This document shows positions 18,087 through 27,900 of a stretch of DNA of 64,000 nt, piece after piece. Location of the stretch: the NCBI RefSeq assembly GCF_007748195.1, contig NZ_CP037920.1, forward strand, positions 2,543,501-2,607,500, read 5' to 3'. The notes beneath the pieces are model-generated. The model searched no databases. It was given only the letters and a program-made list of their open reading frames with translations, and was not told where the DNA came from. How positions within the stretch are numbered: position 1 is the first letter of the stretch; every line of letters begins with the position of its first letter. Source of the stretch: Gimesia aquarii (GTDB lineage: Bacteria > Planctomycetota > Planctomycetia > Planctomycetales > Planctomycetaceae). A program made the translations under genes and the position numbers.

Positions 18087-19822
18087 GATGGAATTACTTG
18101 CTACCTCGTTTCACAATTGCTGCCATAATCTGGTTCTTTTTTGCTTTTGCATTCGATCCTCTTGTACGAAGTAGTCTGGTCAGTTTGGGACAAAAGGTAA
18201 CTGGTACGAAAGTAGATGTCTTCGGTTTACAAACAGGTTTCTTTCCTCCTTCAATCAAAACGGGCCCGGTTACGATCGCCAGTCATTCTAACGAACAACG
18301 CAACCTTGTTCGATTCGATCAGATCGAAATGAAACTTGCCGGCAAGCCACTTATGCATCGAAACCTGATCGTCGAAGAAGTGACAGTCTCTGGTATGGAG
18401 TTTGACGCGCCTCGAACGACATCAGGAAAACTCTCAGAGACGACACCAGGCCAGTCGGAAACCAGATTCCATTTTGACACTAATCCGTTTCGTAAAACTT
18501 CAAAAGAACTGGGGAAATCCTGGTTGAGTAGTCTGACGAGTTCACTCACCGAACAACTGGACCCCAATCGCCTGGAAACAGTGCGCGTTTCCAAAATCGT
18601 TCAACAAGAATGGAAACAACGTTTTTCACAATACGAAACACGGCTTCAACAGATTAAGCTGGAAGCGGATTCGGTACAAAATAAAGTAAAAACTGCAGGT
18701 GGCAAGACGTTAAATAAAATCAAGACTTATGCCCAATCAGCCGAGCGAGTGGATCAACTTATCAAGGAAGGCAAGCAAATTCGCAATGAGTTGAAATTGC
18801 TTCCTCAAATTGCACAGCAGGATTACCAACGTATTGAAGAAGCGAAAGAGCGAGATCTGACAAACCTTGATCAGATGTTGGAGTCTATTTCACCCGATCC
18901 ACACAAGATCTTACATGCATTACTCGGTGAGGAATTATCCCGGCAACTAAATCAAGTATCGGGTTGGTCGAATATGATTCTCCAAACCGTCAGAACTCTG
19001 CAGGATGAACAGGAACCAGATCGCTCTCAGGGAGAATGGATTGATTTTCGACGTGATACCAGTTTACCACAAGTTCTGTTTAAAAAAATTCGACTAACAG
19101 GTGCTGTGCGAGTGAATCAACAGAAATATTCATTTGTTGGAATGATCAAAGACCTTTCCTGCTCTCCAAAACTATATCAAGAACCAATCACAATCCAGGC
19201 ACAGATCGAGGCCGAAGCCAATATCAAAATGGCAGGAGATCTTAAGTTTTATCAAGAATCACCCACACACGAATTTGTTGTGTTAGTCAAACTTCCTCAT
19301 CAGAAAAAGATCACTCTCGAAAATTCAGAAACGCTTTCACTTTTTCTGATTGCGGATCAGACAGAATGTAAATCCCACATTTCATTTAGAGAAGAGGACT
19401 TCCAATGTCGTCTGGAATTTAAACAGACGCCGGTTCGTTTTCAGCTTTCCAGTCCCAAAACCAACCATCAGGCAATAAGGAGCATCCTGGAACATTCTTT
19501 AGCTTCCATCGATTCTATTTCTGCTACGTTGAATTATTCTGGTTCTTATGAAAATCCAGAATTGAAAATTGAGTCTGAGTTAGGGCAGAAAATCGCCGAA
19601 GGTTTGAATATGGCGTTAGAAGCTGAATTCAATCGACAAAAGCAAGAAAAGGCACTGAAAATTGAGCACTTAGCGAGTCAGGAACGAGAGAAACTGATCC
19701 AAAAACTCAATGGACAATATTCTGAAATCATCGCTCATTTGGAAGAGCAGGAATCGAAAGTGCAAGCCGTCATCCAAAAAGTATCAAATCGTCCTTTGGA
19801 TATCCGCCAGCTGCTGCGTTAA
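18083..19822 (+). CDS. TIGR03545-type AsmA-like/coiled-coil envelope protein
   Basis: A 579-residue protein with one N-terminal transmembrane segment (PRFTIAAIIWFFFAFAF) and then VDVFGLQTGFFPPSIKTGPVTIASH, typical of TIGR03545. The middle and end are helical and charged, with a coiled-coil tail. The beta-rich first half recalls AsmA-like lipid-handling proteins, but that is only an impression. It overlaps its partner by 4 bp. The pair is probably an inner-membrane complex reaching into the periplasm. Function unknown. Confidence 0.8.
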   Translation: MRWNYLLPRFTIAAIIWFFFAFAFDPLVRSSLVSLGQKVTGTKVDVFGLQTGFFPPSIKTGPVTIASHSNEQRNLVRFDQIEMKLAGKPLMHRNLIVEEVTVSGMEFDAPRTTSGKLSETTPGQSETRFHFDTNPFRKTSKELGKSWLSSLTSSLTEQLDPNRLETVRVSKIVQQEWKQRFSQYETRLQQIKLEADSVQNKVKTAGGKTLNKIKTYAQSAERVDQLIKEGKQIRNELKLLPQIAQQDYQRIEEAKERDLTNLDQMLESISPDPHKILHALLGEELSRQLNQVSGWSNMILQTVRTLQDEQEPDRSQGEWIDFRRDTSLPQVLFKKIRLTGAVRVNQQKYSFVGMIKDLSCSPKLYQEPITIQAQIEAEANIKMAGDLKFYQESPTHEFVVLVKLPHQKKITLENSETLSLFLIADQTECKSHISFREEDFQCRLEFKQTPVRFQLSSPKTNHQAIRSILEHSLASIDSISATLNYSGSYENPELKIESELGQKIAEGLNMALEAEFNRQKQEKALKIEHLASQEREKLIQKLNGQYSEIIAHLEEQESKVQAVIQKVSNRPLDIRQLLR

Positions 19823-20268
19823 GCGAACTGCTCATTTGCTCAAGCATTTTCACATCTCCGCAAAAAGTGGCTATGGTTGCGCTGGTTCCCATAAATTCCC
19901 CTTGATTTCTCTCTGATTCTGATATTATTAATGATAGCAGGAATGGAGTGCGATGCAGGATGCCTTTATTCGCCTTATTTATTGCCTTATCTGGCTGCAC
20001 CTCTCCAGCTCGCTTTTCGTGATTGTTTTATTCATTTCTCGAATCGTCCGGTTCTTTTGTTCGATGAACTCCGGTTCACATTTGATTCATAACAATAATT
20101 GATGCGAAACTTAGGATTATTGAGTTATATACTCGAGAAAGACTTGACTTAAACAATATTCAATACAAAACTCATTTAAAGAGATCAACATTCAAACATA
20201 CGTATCTTGAAGGGTCTGTTGCGTGTATTTGATGAATAGTCTGTAATCTATCCAGTCTGGAGTTTTTT
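19823..20268. other. Intergenic stretch before the M24-like gene
   Basis: About 446 bp between two plus-strand genes. It is AT-rich; nothing with coding support. A GGAG ribosome binding site precedes ATG 20269. No clear terminator is seen after the preceding gene. Confidence 0.4.
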
Positions 20269-21432
20269 ATGACTATCGTGGCAGTAAATGCTCATGCCCC
20301 CATCTCTTCAGGAGAAATACCCACGACAGACCCAAGACGTGCGATTGACGTAGACCAGAAGCAGCAACAAGTTTTCGAACTTCTGGAAAAGAATCAGCTT
20401 GATGCGTTACTCTTGCAGTTGCCTGATAATATTTCCTGGTTTACAACAGGCGCAGATTTATCCCGTCCTGGCTCGACTGAGAGTATCGCAGCGGTATTTG
20501 TTACTTCAGATGCAAGGCTAGTCGCCTGCAATAATGTGGATGCCGATCAAATTTTTGATCGCGCAATTCCCGGCCTAGGTTTCCAGGTAAAATCCAGACC
20601 ATGGTATGAGCCCTTATCGAAATTAATAAATGACCTTTGTAAGGGAAGAAAAGTCGCCAGCGATACGGGAATCGATCAGACATTGAATATTTCTGAGCAA
20701 TTAAAATCCCTGCGGTTTCCGTTTACTGAGCTGGAAGGCGAGCGCATTCGCGAAGTGGGGAAACTGGTTGCACATGCAGTGGAGGCGACGGCGAGAAGTG
20801 TGGAACGCGGTGCTACAGAACAGGAAATCGCCGGTTCGCTCTCTCATCGACTACTAAAACGTGGTGTCACTCCCAAACGCTTGCAGGTCATGGCTGATGG
20901 CCAAAGTATTCGTTATCGTCATTGGGGCTTTGGTGAAGATCGCCTGGAGCGATATTGTATTATCTCTGCCGTTGGTTCTCAAAATGGCTTACATGCCGCA
21001 GCGACAAGAACTGTTTCATTGGGAAAGCCGCCATCCAGCTTTATCAAGTCGCATCATCTGGCGTTATTAATGCAAGCGACCGGCATGTATTTTTCCAAAC
21101 CCGATTGGGCATTATTTGATACTTGGAAACGAGTAAAGCGAATCTATGAAAAATATGACTGTCCCGATGAATGGCAGCACGCCGATCAGGCAGATATTAT
21201 TGGATATTTGCCTGCAGAAACATCGATTCTCCTTAATAGCGAGTTTAAATTGAAAACTGGCACGGCTGCGTTCTGGCATCCTTCAGTAGGGCCGGCGATG
21301 ACCGGGGATACGATTCTTGTTGAAGAGGATAATACCATCCTGATAACGCCGATGGAGCAATGGCCGACCGCAAAAATTATGGTGAAAGAACATCAAATTG
21401 CTTTGCCTGATATTTTGATCCTGCCAGACTAA
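20269..21432 (+). CDS. M24 family (Xaa-Pro peptidase-like) protein, probably lacking the metal site
   Basis: A 387-residue protein with the two-domain creatinase/aminopeptidase P architecture: an N-terminal domain (about 30-150; LDALLLQLPDNISWFTTGADL) and a C-terminal pita-bread domain (about 160-380). In the C-domain, IISAVGSQNGLHAAATRTV aligns with the usual IDAG...GYxxDxTRTV metal-binding segment, but both Asp ligands are replaced (Ser and Ala). The late GDTILVEEDNTILIT also lacks the normal EPGxY ligand context. So it is probably not a metallopeptidase; creatinase-like non-metal chemistry or a binding role is possible. Start ATG 20269 has GGAG upstream. Confidence 0.8.
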   Translation: MTIVAVNAHAPISSGEIPTTDPRRAIDVDQKQQQVFELLEKNQLDALLLQLPDNISWFTTGADLSRPGSTESIAAVFVTSDARLVACNNVDADQIFDRAIPGLGFQVKSRPWYEPLSKLINDLCKGRKVASDTGIDQTLNISEQLKSLRFPFTELEGERIREVGKLVAHAVEATARSVERGATEQEIAGSLSHRLLKRGVTPKRLQVMADGQSIRYRHWGFGEDRLERYCIISAVGSQNGLHAAATRTVSLGKPPSSFIKSHHLALLMQATGMYFSKPDWALFDTWKRVKRIYEKYDCPDEWQHADQADIIGYLPAETSILLNSEFKLKTGTAAFWHPSVGPAMTGDTILVEEDNTILITPMEQWPTAKIMVKEHQIALPDILILPD

Positions 21433-21622
21433 TTCAAAATGTGAAATCCGTTACCGACTGGAACTGGAAAACATCAGAGTTTATTTCATACTCACCATTT
21501 CTCACTTGTCAATTCTTCCTGGTTGAACCAAGATAAGTCAAGCCGGGTCGGCAAAGGAAATCGTTTGGCATGCTTTAATTACATGTTTTCACCATAACTC
21601 ACTTTGATGTGATACTGTTTTA

Positions 21623-22618
21623 ATGGTTGCTTCTGATCCCCCAGATAATTCCAGCTCTCTCACTCAAACCCCCGTATTGGACGTGTTCCCGGAACGCTTA
21701 GAACTATCAGAAGATGTTTCTCGTCTCCGTCGAAGGAGAACAGCCAGACTCATCAAAGTTTCCTGGATGGGGATTTCTGTTCGTTTGTTTGTAATTGTCA
21801 TGGAGTTTACGGGGCTTTGGTTTCTGGGGCATTCTGTTCTACTCGTAGATGCACTGGCGAGTAGTGCCGATGTTTTGACATCATTCGCTATTTTATTCGC
21901 GATTCGTCTAGCAGAGCGCCCACCTGATGATGATCATCCTTTTGGTCATGGTCGCTATGAACCTCTGGCAGGCTTTCAATTAGGCTTGCTGATTCTAGTG
22001 GTGGGGGCAGGCACTTTTGCCTATCAATTGTTCGCCGCAATCAGTCATGCCCAATCTGAAATTATAGGCTGGGTCAGTTGGATGATTCCCTTGTTTGCCG
22101 CGATTTTGCTGGAGATCACTTGTCGTGTTGTTTTGAAAATGGCGAAACAGGAAAAAAGCTCAGCGATGATAGCAGAAGCATATCACTATCGTGTTGATGC
22201 GATTACGAGTCTGGTGGCTGCCTTCGGTTTGGTTATCGCCAGCCAGATTTCTGAGTATGGCCATTTAATTGATCATCTCACTGCGATGATTCTTGCAGTC
22301 ATCATGATTTATTTGGGGTGGATTGCTGCCAGAGAAAATCTTAATGAACTGACAGACAAGATTCCTCATCAAAATTATTTCGATCAGGTCAAGCTATCAG
22401 CATTAAAAGTAGAAGGTGTTCTAGATGTGGAAAAGGTGAGAATCCAGGCAGCAGGACCTGATGCACATGTAGATATAGATATCGAAGTCAATCCTAACGA
22501 AACGGTCGCTGAAGCTCACTTAATGGCACAACGAGTACGCCACCAGATCCAACTCGATTGGCCTAATGTGAGAGAAGTAGTTGTACACGTAGAGCCCTAT
22601 TACGAAGCAGATCATTAG
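21623..22618 (+). CDS. Cation diffusion facilitator (CDF) metal transporter
   Basis: A 331-residue CDF transporter that exchanges divalent cations (Zn, Co, Fe, Mn or similar) for protons. The family signature HPFGHGRYEPLAGFQLG follows a DALASSADVLTSFAILF helix, and YHYRVDAITSLVAAFGL gives the second metal site (H/D pattern). A C-terminal cytoplasmic ferredoxin-like domain (VRHQIQLDWPNVREVVVHVEP) closes the protein. The N-terminus of about 35 residues is polar and cytoplasmic. No obvious ribosome binding site precedes ATG 21623. Substrate cannot be deduced here. Confidence 0.9.
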   Translation: MVASDPPDNSSSLTQTPVLDVFPERLELSEDVSRLRRRRTARLIKVSWMGISVRLFVIVMEFTGLWFLGHSVLLVDALASSADVLTSFAILFAIRLAERPPDDDHPFGHGRYEPLAGFQLGLLILVVGAGTFAYQLFAAISHAQSEIIGWVSWMIPLFAAILLEITCRVVLKMAKQEKSSAMIAEAYHYRVDAITSLVAAFGLVIASQISEYGHLIDHLTAMILAVIMIYLGWIAARENLNELTDKIPHQNYFDQVKLSALKVEGVLDVEKVRIQAAGPDAHVDIDIEVNPNETVAEAHLMAQRVRHQIQLDWPNVREVVVHVEPYYEADH

Positions 22619-22652
22619 CCCTGTCTTGCGAGGCTTCCGAATCGCAACTCAA

Positions 22653-24089
22653 TTAGAACCGAATGATTACATCGCCACCAAGTAAGACCTGATAGTCAGC
22701 CTGGAAGTTACGGTAGGGGCCTTGTACGTTCAATAAAGGGGAACTTGTGTCAGACCAGTCAAATCGTAACTCTGGACGAACTGTGACACATGGGTGAGGT
22801 TTCCAGTTCGCTCCCACAGTTAGTTCAAAGTAGTTGCCACCCGATGCAAACGGGGGAGCTAACTGTACGACGCGAGAGAAATCCTGATCACGGAACCATT
22901 CAAATCGGGCTCCCCATGCTAATGTATCAGATACATCATAATACAGGTATTGATTAATTGAATACCATTTCGCAGGGACCACTTGAAATTGATTATTGAT
23001 TGCGCCATTGTCCTGGATTCCGAAGTCACTCTGGAACACATAGGTCAGGCAGTCGTTGAATTGGTGTGACAAAACAAAGCTGATTATTGTACGGTTCGCA
23101 CTGGCATCGACATTGGTGTCCTGATCACCGGAAGATAAGGCGAGATTCACGTTTGTTGCCTGATCACTGCTGACCCAGCCAATCCCCGCCAGTAATTCCG
23201 CATCATCGTTAGGATCTTCCCAGGCATCCCAACCTCGGGCGATACCAGCCAGCAATTGGAGTTGATCGCTTACCTGGAATGTCGACAAAATGCCGGTGTG
23301 GGTAAATGGCTCGCCATACTGCATGGAATAAGAATGTGAATAAAAGAAGTTGTCGGGTGCGGTTACTTTTTCATATCCAATTGGCGTATAGAAGTGCCCC
23401 GCTTTAATGCTCACACCCGAAAGCCAGGGAATATAAAGTTCTGCATACAATTGGGGAAGTGCGACACCATACATGGCAAATGTATTGCCACCGCTACGTC
23501 GTGGACCATTAGCGCTATTCCAGTGAGCAGAGCCATCACTGTTCGTTTCGAGCCCGATTGCGGTAGTGAAGAAATAGTCGGTACCATAAAGGATGTCGGC
23601 GCGGAAACCCCAATCCAGTTCATCCCCTCCAAAGTCAACTTCACGTTCCATAAACAGATAAAGCTGGTTCATCTGATATTCGTTGGAGCGGTCATTAAAA
23701 GTGACAGGTAGATTGAAATTGTTTGATGGTTTCTGAAAGTTGCCTGTAAATCCCTGGTCGAGCCAGCCACCTACTCTGATTCTCTGAGAATTCATCGAAG
23801 GGTATAGTGGTGAACGACTCATAAGGAACTGCTCGAGGAAATTACAGCACTGGCATTCCGGCAGGCATAATTCATCAACACAACAGGTTCCAGCTTCATC
23901 AGTGGTGTCGCAGCTTGTGTCAACATAGTCTAATGACACAGGTTGGTATACGCTTTGATCTTCTTCGAACTCAAACGCAGAGTCATAAGAGAACGCATTC
24001 TCTAGTTGATTTTGCTGTCCGAAAACGACTCCTGGCATACATATAATGACGCCAAACACAATCCATTGTGAGTATTTTTTTATTCGCAT
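22653..24089 (-). CDS. BBP2-like outer-membrane beta-barrel porin
   Basis: A 478-residue protein with signal peptide (WIVFGVIICMPGVVFG). A 60-residue Cys-rich N-terminal segment has nine Cys (e.g. TCCVDELCLPECQCC), unusual for a barrel. The rest is beta-rich with alternating polar/aromatic strands: RIRVGGWLDQGFTGNF, MNQLYLFMEREVDFG, IKAGHFYTPIGYEKV, and final VLLGGDVIIRF ending in an aromatic. This is the BBP2/OmpL-like porin type common in planctomycetes. It would let small solutes cross the outer membrane. A leader hairpin lies at 24127-24146. Confidence 0.85.
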   Translation of the reverse strand: MRIKKYSQWIVFGVIICMPGVVFGQQNQLENAFSYDSAFEFEEDQSVYQPVSLDYVDTSCDTTDEAGTCCVDELCLPECQCCNFLEQFLMSRSPLYPSMNSQRIRVGGWLDQGFTGNFQKPSNNFNLPVTFNDRSNEYQMNQLYLFMEREVDFGGDELDWGFRADILYGTDYFFTTAIGLETNSDGSAHWNSANGPRRSGGNTFAMYGVALPQLYAELYIPWLSGVSIKAGHFYTPIGYEKVTAPDNFFYSHSYSMQYGEPFTHTGILSTFQVSDQLQLLAGIARGWDAWEDPNDDAELLAGIGWVSSDQATNVNLALSSGDQDTNVDASANRTIISFVLSHQFNDCLTYVFQSDFGIQDNGAINNQFQVVPAKWYSINQYLYYDVSDTLAWGARFEWFRDQDFSRVVQLAPPFASGGNYFELTVGANWKPHPCVTVRPELRFDWSDTSSPLLNVQGPYRNFQADYQVLLGGDVIIRF

Positions 24090-24949
24090 CTTAATCCAAA
24101 CATGTGCGATAAAATGACTAATGAACTGCGAATCTTATAATTCGCATATCGCTGGTAGTATTCCGTCCTTGGAAACAGTTTCCCCATCTCTCATTGAATG
24201 GAACTATACATATACAATCGGCATTAAGCTGCTTGAAAATATATAGTTATACGGTTCTGTGGCTCAATAGTGGGCTAAAAGTCAAACAATGAGGATAAGG
24301 ACTCTTCCTCTTTCTATTTCGGTTTGGATGGTTGGGGAAACAGAAGCTATTTATTTGTAAAGTAATCTCTTAACACTCATTTTGAGGTTTAAACGTCAGG
24401 CTCACCTCTGATTTGCCTATTTTAAGATATCAGTATTAGTAGTACTTTTTTTTCATAGACTGATTGGTTCTTACCCAACCTTTTCTTCTTTGAGATCTGT
24501 TTGAGGAATGACTCCTATTTATCGAAGCAGAATATTGTATGGAATGTACAGTTCCCTTGACGAAGATGTTTCTTAAGTTAAACAATCATGTTGACTTAAA
24601 GTAACGTTACGGCTCATTCCTATTACTGGACAAAATTCATCTCTTTATGATGACCTTCACGATGGTCCTATAACCTGAACAGCATCTCCTAAACCTTGCA
24701 AATTGCCTTTTTATTAATTGCAATTGGGTCCTCCATGGGCAAAGATATTTCTCATGTTGGATTAATATCTGCATTCTTTAGCCAAAAATGCGTAAGCAAA
24801 GAAGAAAAACTGTTTAGACAAGGTATGGCTTACTGTTAGATTTAATCCCTTTAATCGTCAAACTAAGTGACTATTTCAACAGTAAATACCCTCTCGAATC
24901 ATACCAATCAAAAATTTGACCACTATTCAAGTTACGAGTAAAAATCATT
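24090..24949. other. Divergent intergenic region porin / giant surface protein
   Basis: About 860 bp, AT-rich, the longest gap in the window. It contains the hairpin at 24127-24146 and a perfect 10-bp palindrome GTAACGTTAC at 24601-24610, which could be an operator half or pair. No open frame with coding character was found. Start of the giant gene has only a weak ribosome binding site. Confidence 0.45.
24127..24146 (-). promoter_or_regulatory. Leader stem-loop of the porin gene
   Basis: Perfect 7-bp stem TGCGAAT / ATTCGCA with a 6-nt loop, about 38 nt upstream of the porin ATG. It may stabilise the mRNA; function is inferred. Confidence 0.35.
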
Positions 24950-27900
24950 ATGAAGAGCCTGAAGAGATTGTTTGGCCGTAAATCTGCTCGCAAAATTAAT
25001 CGTCGTTTGCCATTTCGGGTCTCTCGCCCGATTGGCTATGCGAGCCATGTCGAACGGCTTGAAGATCGAACTTTACTCGCCAGCAATATTCTGGCTTCGC
25101 TCGAAAGTTCAGTAAATCAGCCCAATGACACGACGGAACTGACCCTGAATGTCGGGCCAGGTAGTTCACCCACATTGGGATTTGAAGTTAGAGCGGCCGC
25201 CAACTCTGTCTTTGATCCGGCAGCGATCCGCATTTTCGATGCTAATACAAATGCAGTTGTTCCCCTAGAACTCGCTGAAAATGATCATAATGGTTCGACG
25301 AACTCACTTGCCTTGGCTACTTTGAGTCCTAGTACTTCATACCGAATCGAAGTCAATGGGCAAACTTCTGACATCGGTGGTTTTATTGTTGATGTGTTCC
25401 TACCCGGTGACATGGATGGTAGTGGTTCTGTTTCTGATACCGAACGACTACACGCATTTGTAGCCATGCAACAGCATCTATTTGGTTTCAATGGTGTCAC
25501 ACCTCACTTGGTACAGCAACTGGGATTGGACCCCAGCGCCAGCTTCTATTCAGAAGAGTTAGATGGTGACAGAGATGGTGACGTCGATAATTACGATTTG
25601 GAATTGGTGGAAGGAAATCAAAACCTCCCCGCCGTTCAACTCGAACTGATTGGTGATCAGGATGCACCTCAGATCATTGCTGGTTTGCAAATCGATTCCG
25701 GTGTTTCCGATTCCGATGGGATCACTAACGATTTAACCATCTTGGGGAATATCTCTGATGAGAGCTTGATTACACAATTTAAAGTAGGACTGGATGGCGC
25801 TCCCCTGGTCGATTTCGTTGATATTTTCCCACTCATTTCTGGTGGTGCGAATGGTGGCTCGTTTACGCTTTCTCGTAGTTGGATAGAGACCAATCTGAAT
25901 AATGGAAATTCTCTGGAGGGCGGCACGCATACTCTCAGCTTCTTTGCACAGGATGAGCATGACAACAATAATGTCGATTCCTTCTTCGATGTGACTTTCG
26001 AGTTGGATGTAACCGATCCCACTGTTACAGGAACACAGATTACAAATCAGAATGAAGATGAAGATTTTGGTTCACTGGATCTGGGACCTCTGACCAACTT
26101 CTTCAATCAGAACGGTGGAACGGCACTCAGCTTCCAGGTCGATAGTATCACGAATCCGATTGTCACCGTGGACTTCTCGTCTGGAAATTTAGTCTTGAAC
26201 TCTATTCAGGATGCCTTTGGCTCAACTGACATTGTGATTCTGGCAATGGATTTAGCTGGTAACTCTGTTCTCTCAAATTTATTTTCCGTTGATGTAAATC
26301 CACAGAACGATGCGCCAGTCGCCATCGATGATGCTTTTACGACAGACGAAGACACGGTATTGAACGGTGGCAGCAATGTATTTGCCGCGAACCCCACAAC
26401 GCCTGATTCGGATGTCGAAAACGACCCCTTCACTGTTACTGAAGTCAACGGAAATGCTGCGAGTGTCGGCAATCAGATCACACTAACATCGGGAGCACTG
26501 TTGACTCTCAACTCGGATGGTACATTTACTTATAATCCCAACGGTCAGTTTGAGTATTTGGCTGCTGGGGCATCGGCAACTGATAGTTTTACGTATACCA
26601 TTGATGATGGCACAGGCAACTTGATTACGACCGATACGGCCACGGTGACGATCACGATCAACGGTGTGAACGATGACGCCTTGATTGGTGGTGACAATGC
26701 GGGTGACATGACGGAAGACGAAGCCGGTGACAGCGGCACGCTGACAATTACGGACGTGGATGATGGGGAAGATGTGTTTGTGACACAGTCATCGACAGTG
26801 GGGACACATGGTACCTTCTCGATTGACGCGGCCGGCAACTGGACCTATACCCGGACAGCGGATCTGAATGCGTTGAATGCCGGGGATCAAGTCACCGACA
26901 CGTTCACTGTGACCTCCAGCGATGGTACGGCGACCGAGGATGTGACGATCACGATCAATGGTCTGAACGATGACGCCTTGATTGGTGGTGACAATGCGGG
27001 TGACATGACGGAAGACGAAGCCGGTGACAGCGGCACGCTGACGATTACGGACGTGGATGATGGGGAAGATGTGTTTGTGACACAGTCATCGACAGTGGGG
27101 ACACATGGTACCTTCTCGATTGACGCGGCCGGCAACTGGACCTATACCCGGACAGCGGATCTGAATGCGTTGAATGCCGGGGATCAAGTCACCGACACGT
27201 TCACTGTGACCTCCAGCGATGGTACGGCGACCGAGGATGTGACGATCACGATCAATGGTCTGAACGATGACGCCTTGATTGGTGGTGACAATGCGGGTGA
27301 CATGACGGAAGACGAAGCCGGTGACAGCGGCACGCTGACGATTACGGACGTGGATGATGGGGAAGATGTATTTGTGACACAGTCATCGACAGTGGGAACG
27401 CATGGTACCTTCTCGATCGATGCGGCTGGCAACTGGACCTATACCCGGACAGCGGATCTGAATGCGTTGAACGCCGGGGATCAAGTCACCGACACATTCA
27501 CCGTGACCTCCAGCGATGGTACGGCGACCGAGGATGTGACGATCACGATCAATGGTCTGAACGATGACGCCTTGATTGGTGGTGACAACGCGGGCGATAT
27601 GACGGAAGACGAAGCCGGTGACAGCGGCACGCTGACAATTACGGACGTGGACGATGGGGAAGATGTATTTGTGACACAGTCATCGACAGTGGGAACGCAT
27701 GGTACCTTCTCGATCGATGCGGCTGGCAACTGGACCTATACCCGGACTGCGGATCTGAATGCGTTGAACGCCGGGGATCAAGTCACCGACACATTCACCG
27801 TGACCTCCAGCGATGGTACGGCGGAGGATGTGACGATCACAATCAATGGTGTGAACGATCCTCCGGTCGCGGAAGCGGATGCGTTTACGACGGACGAAGA

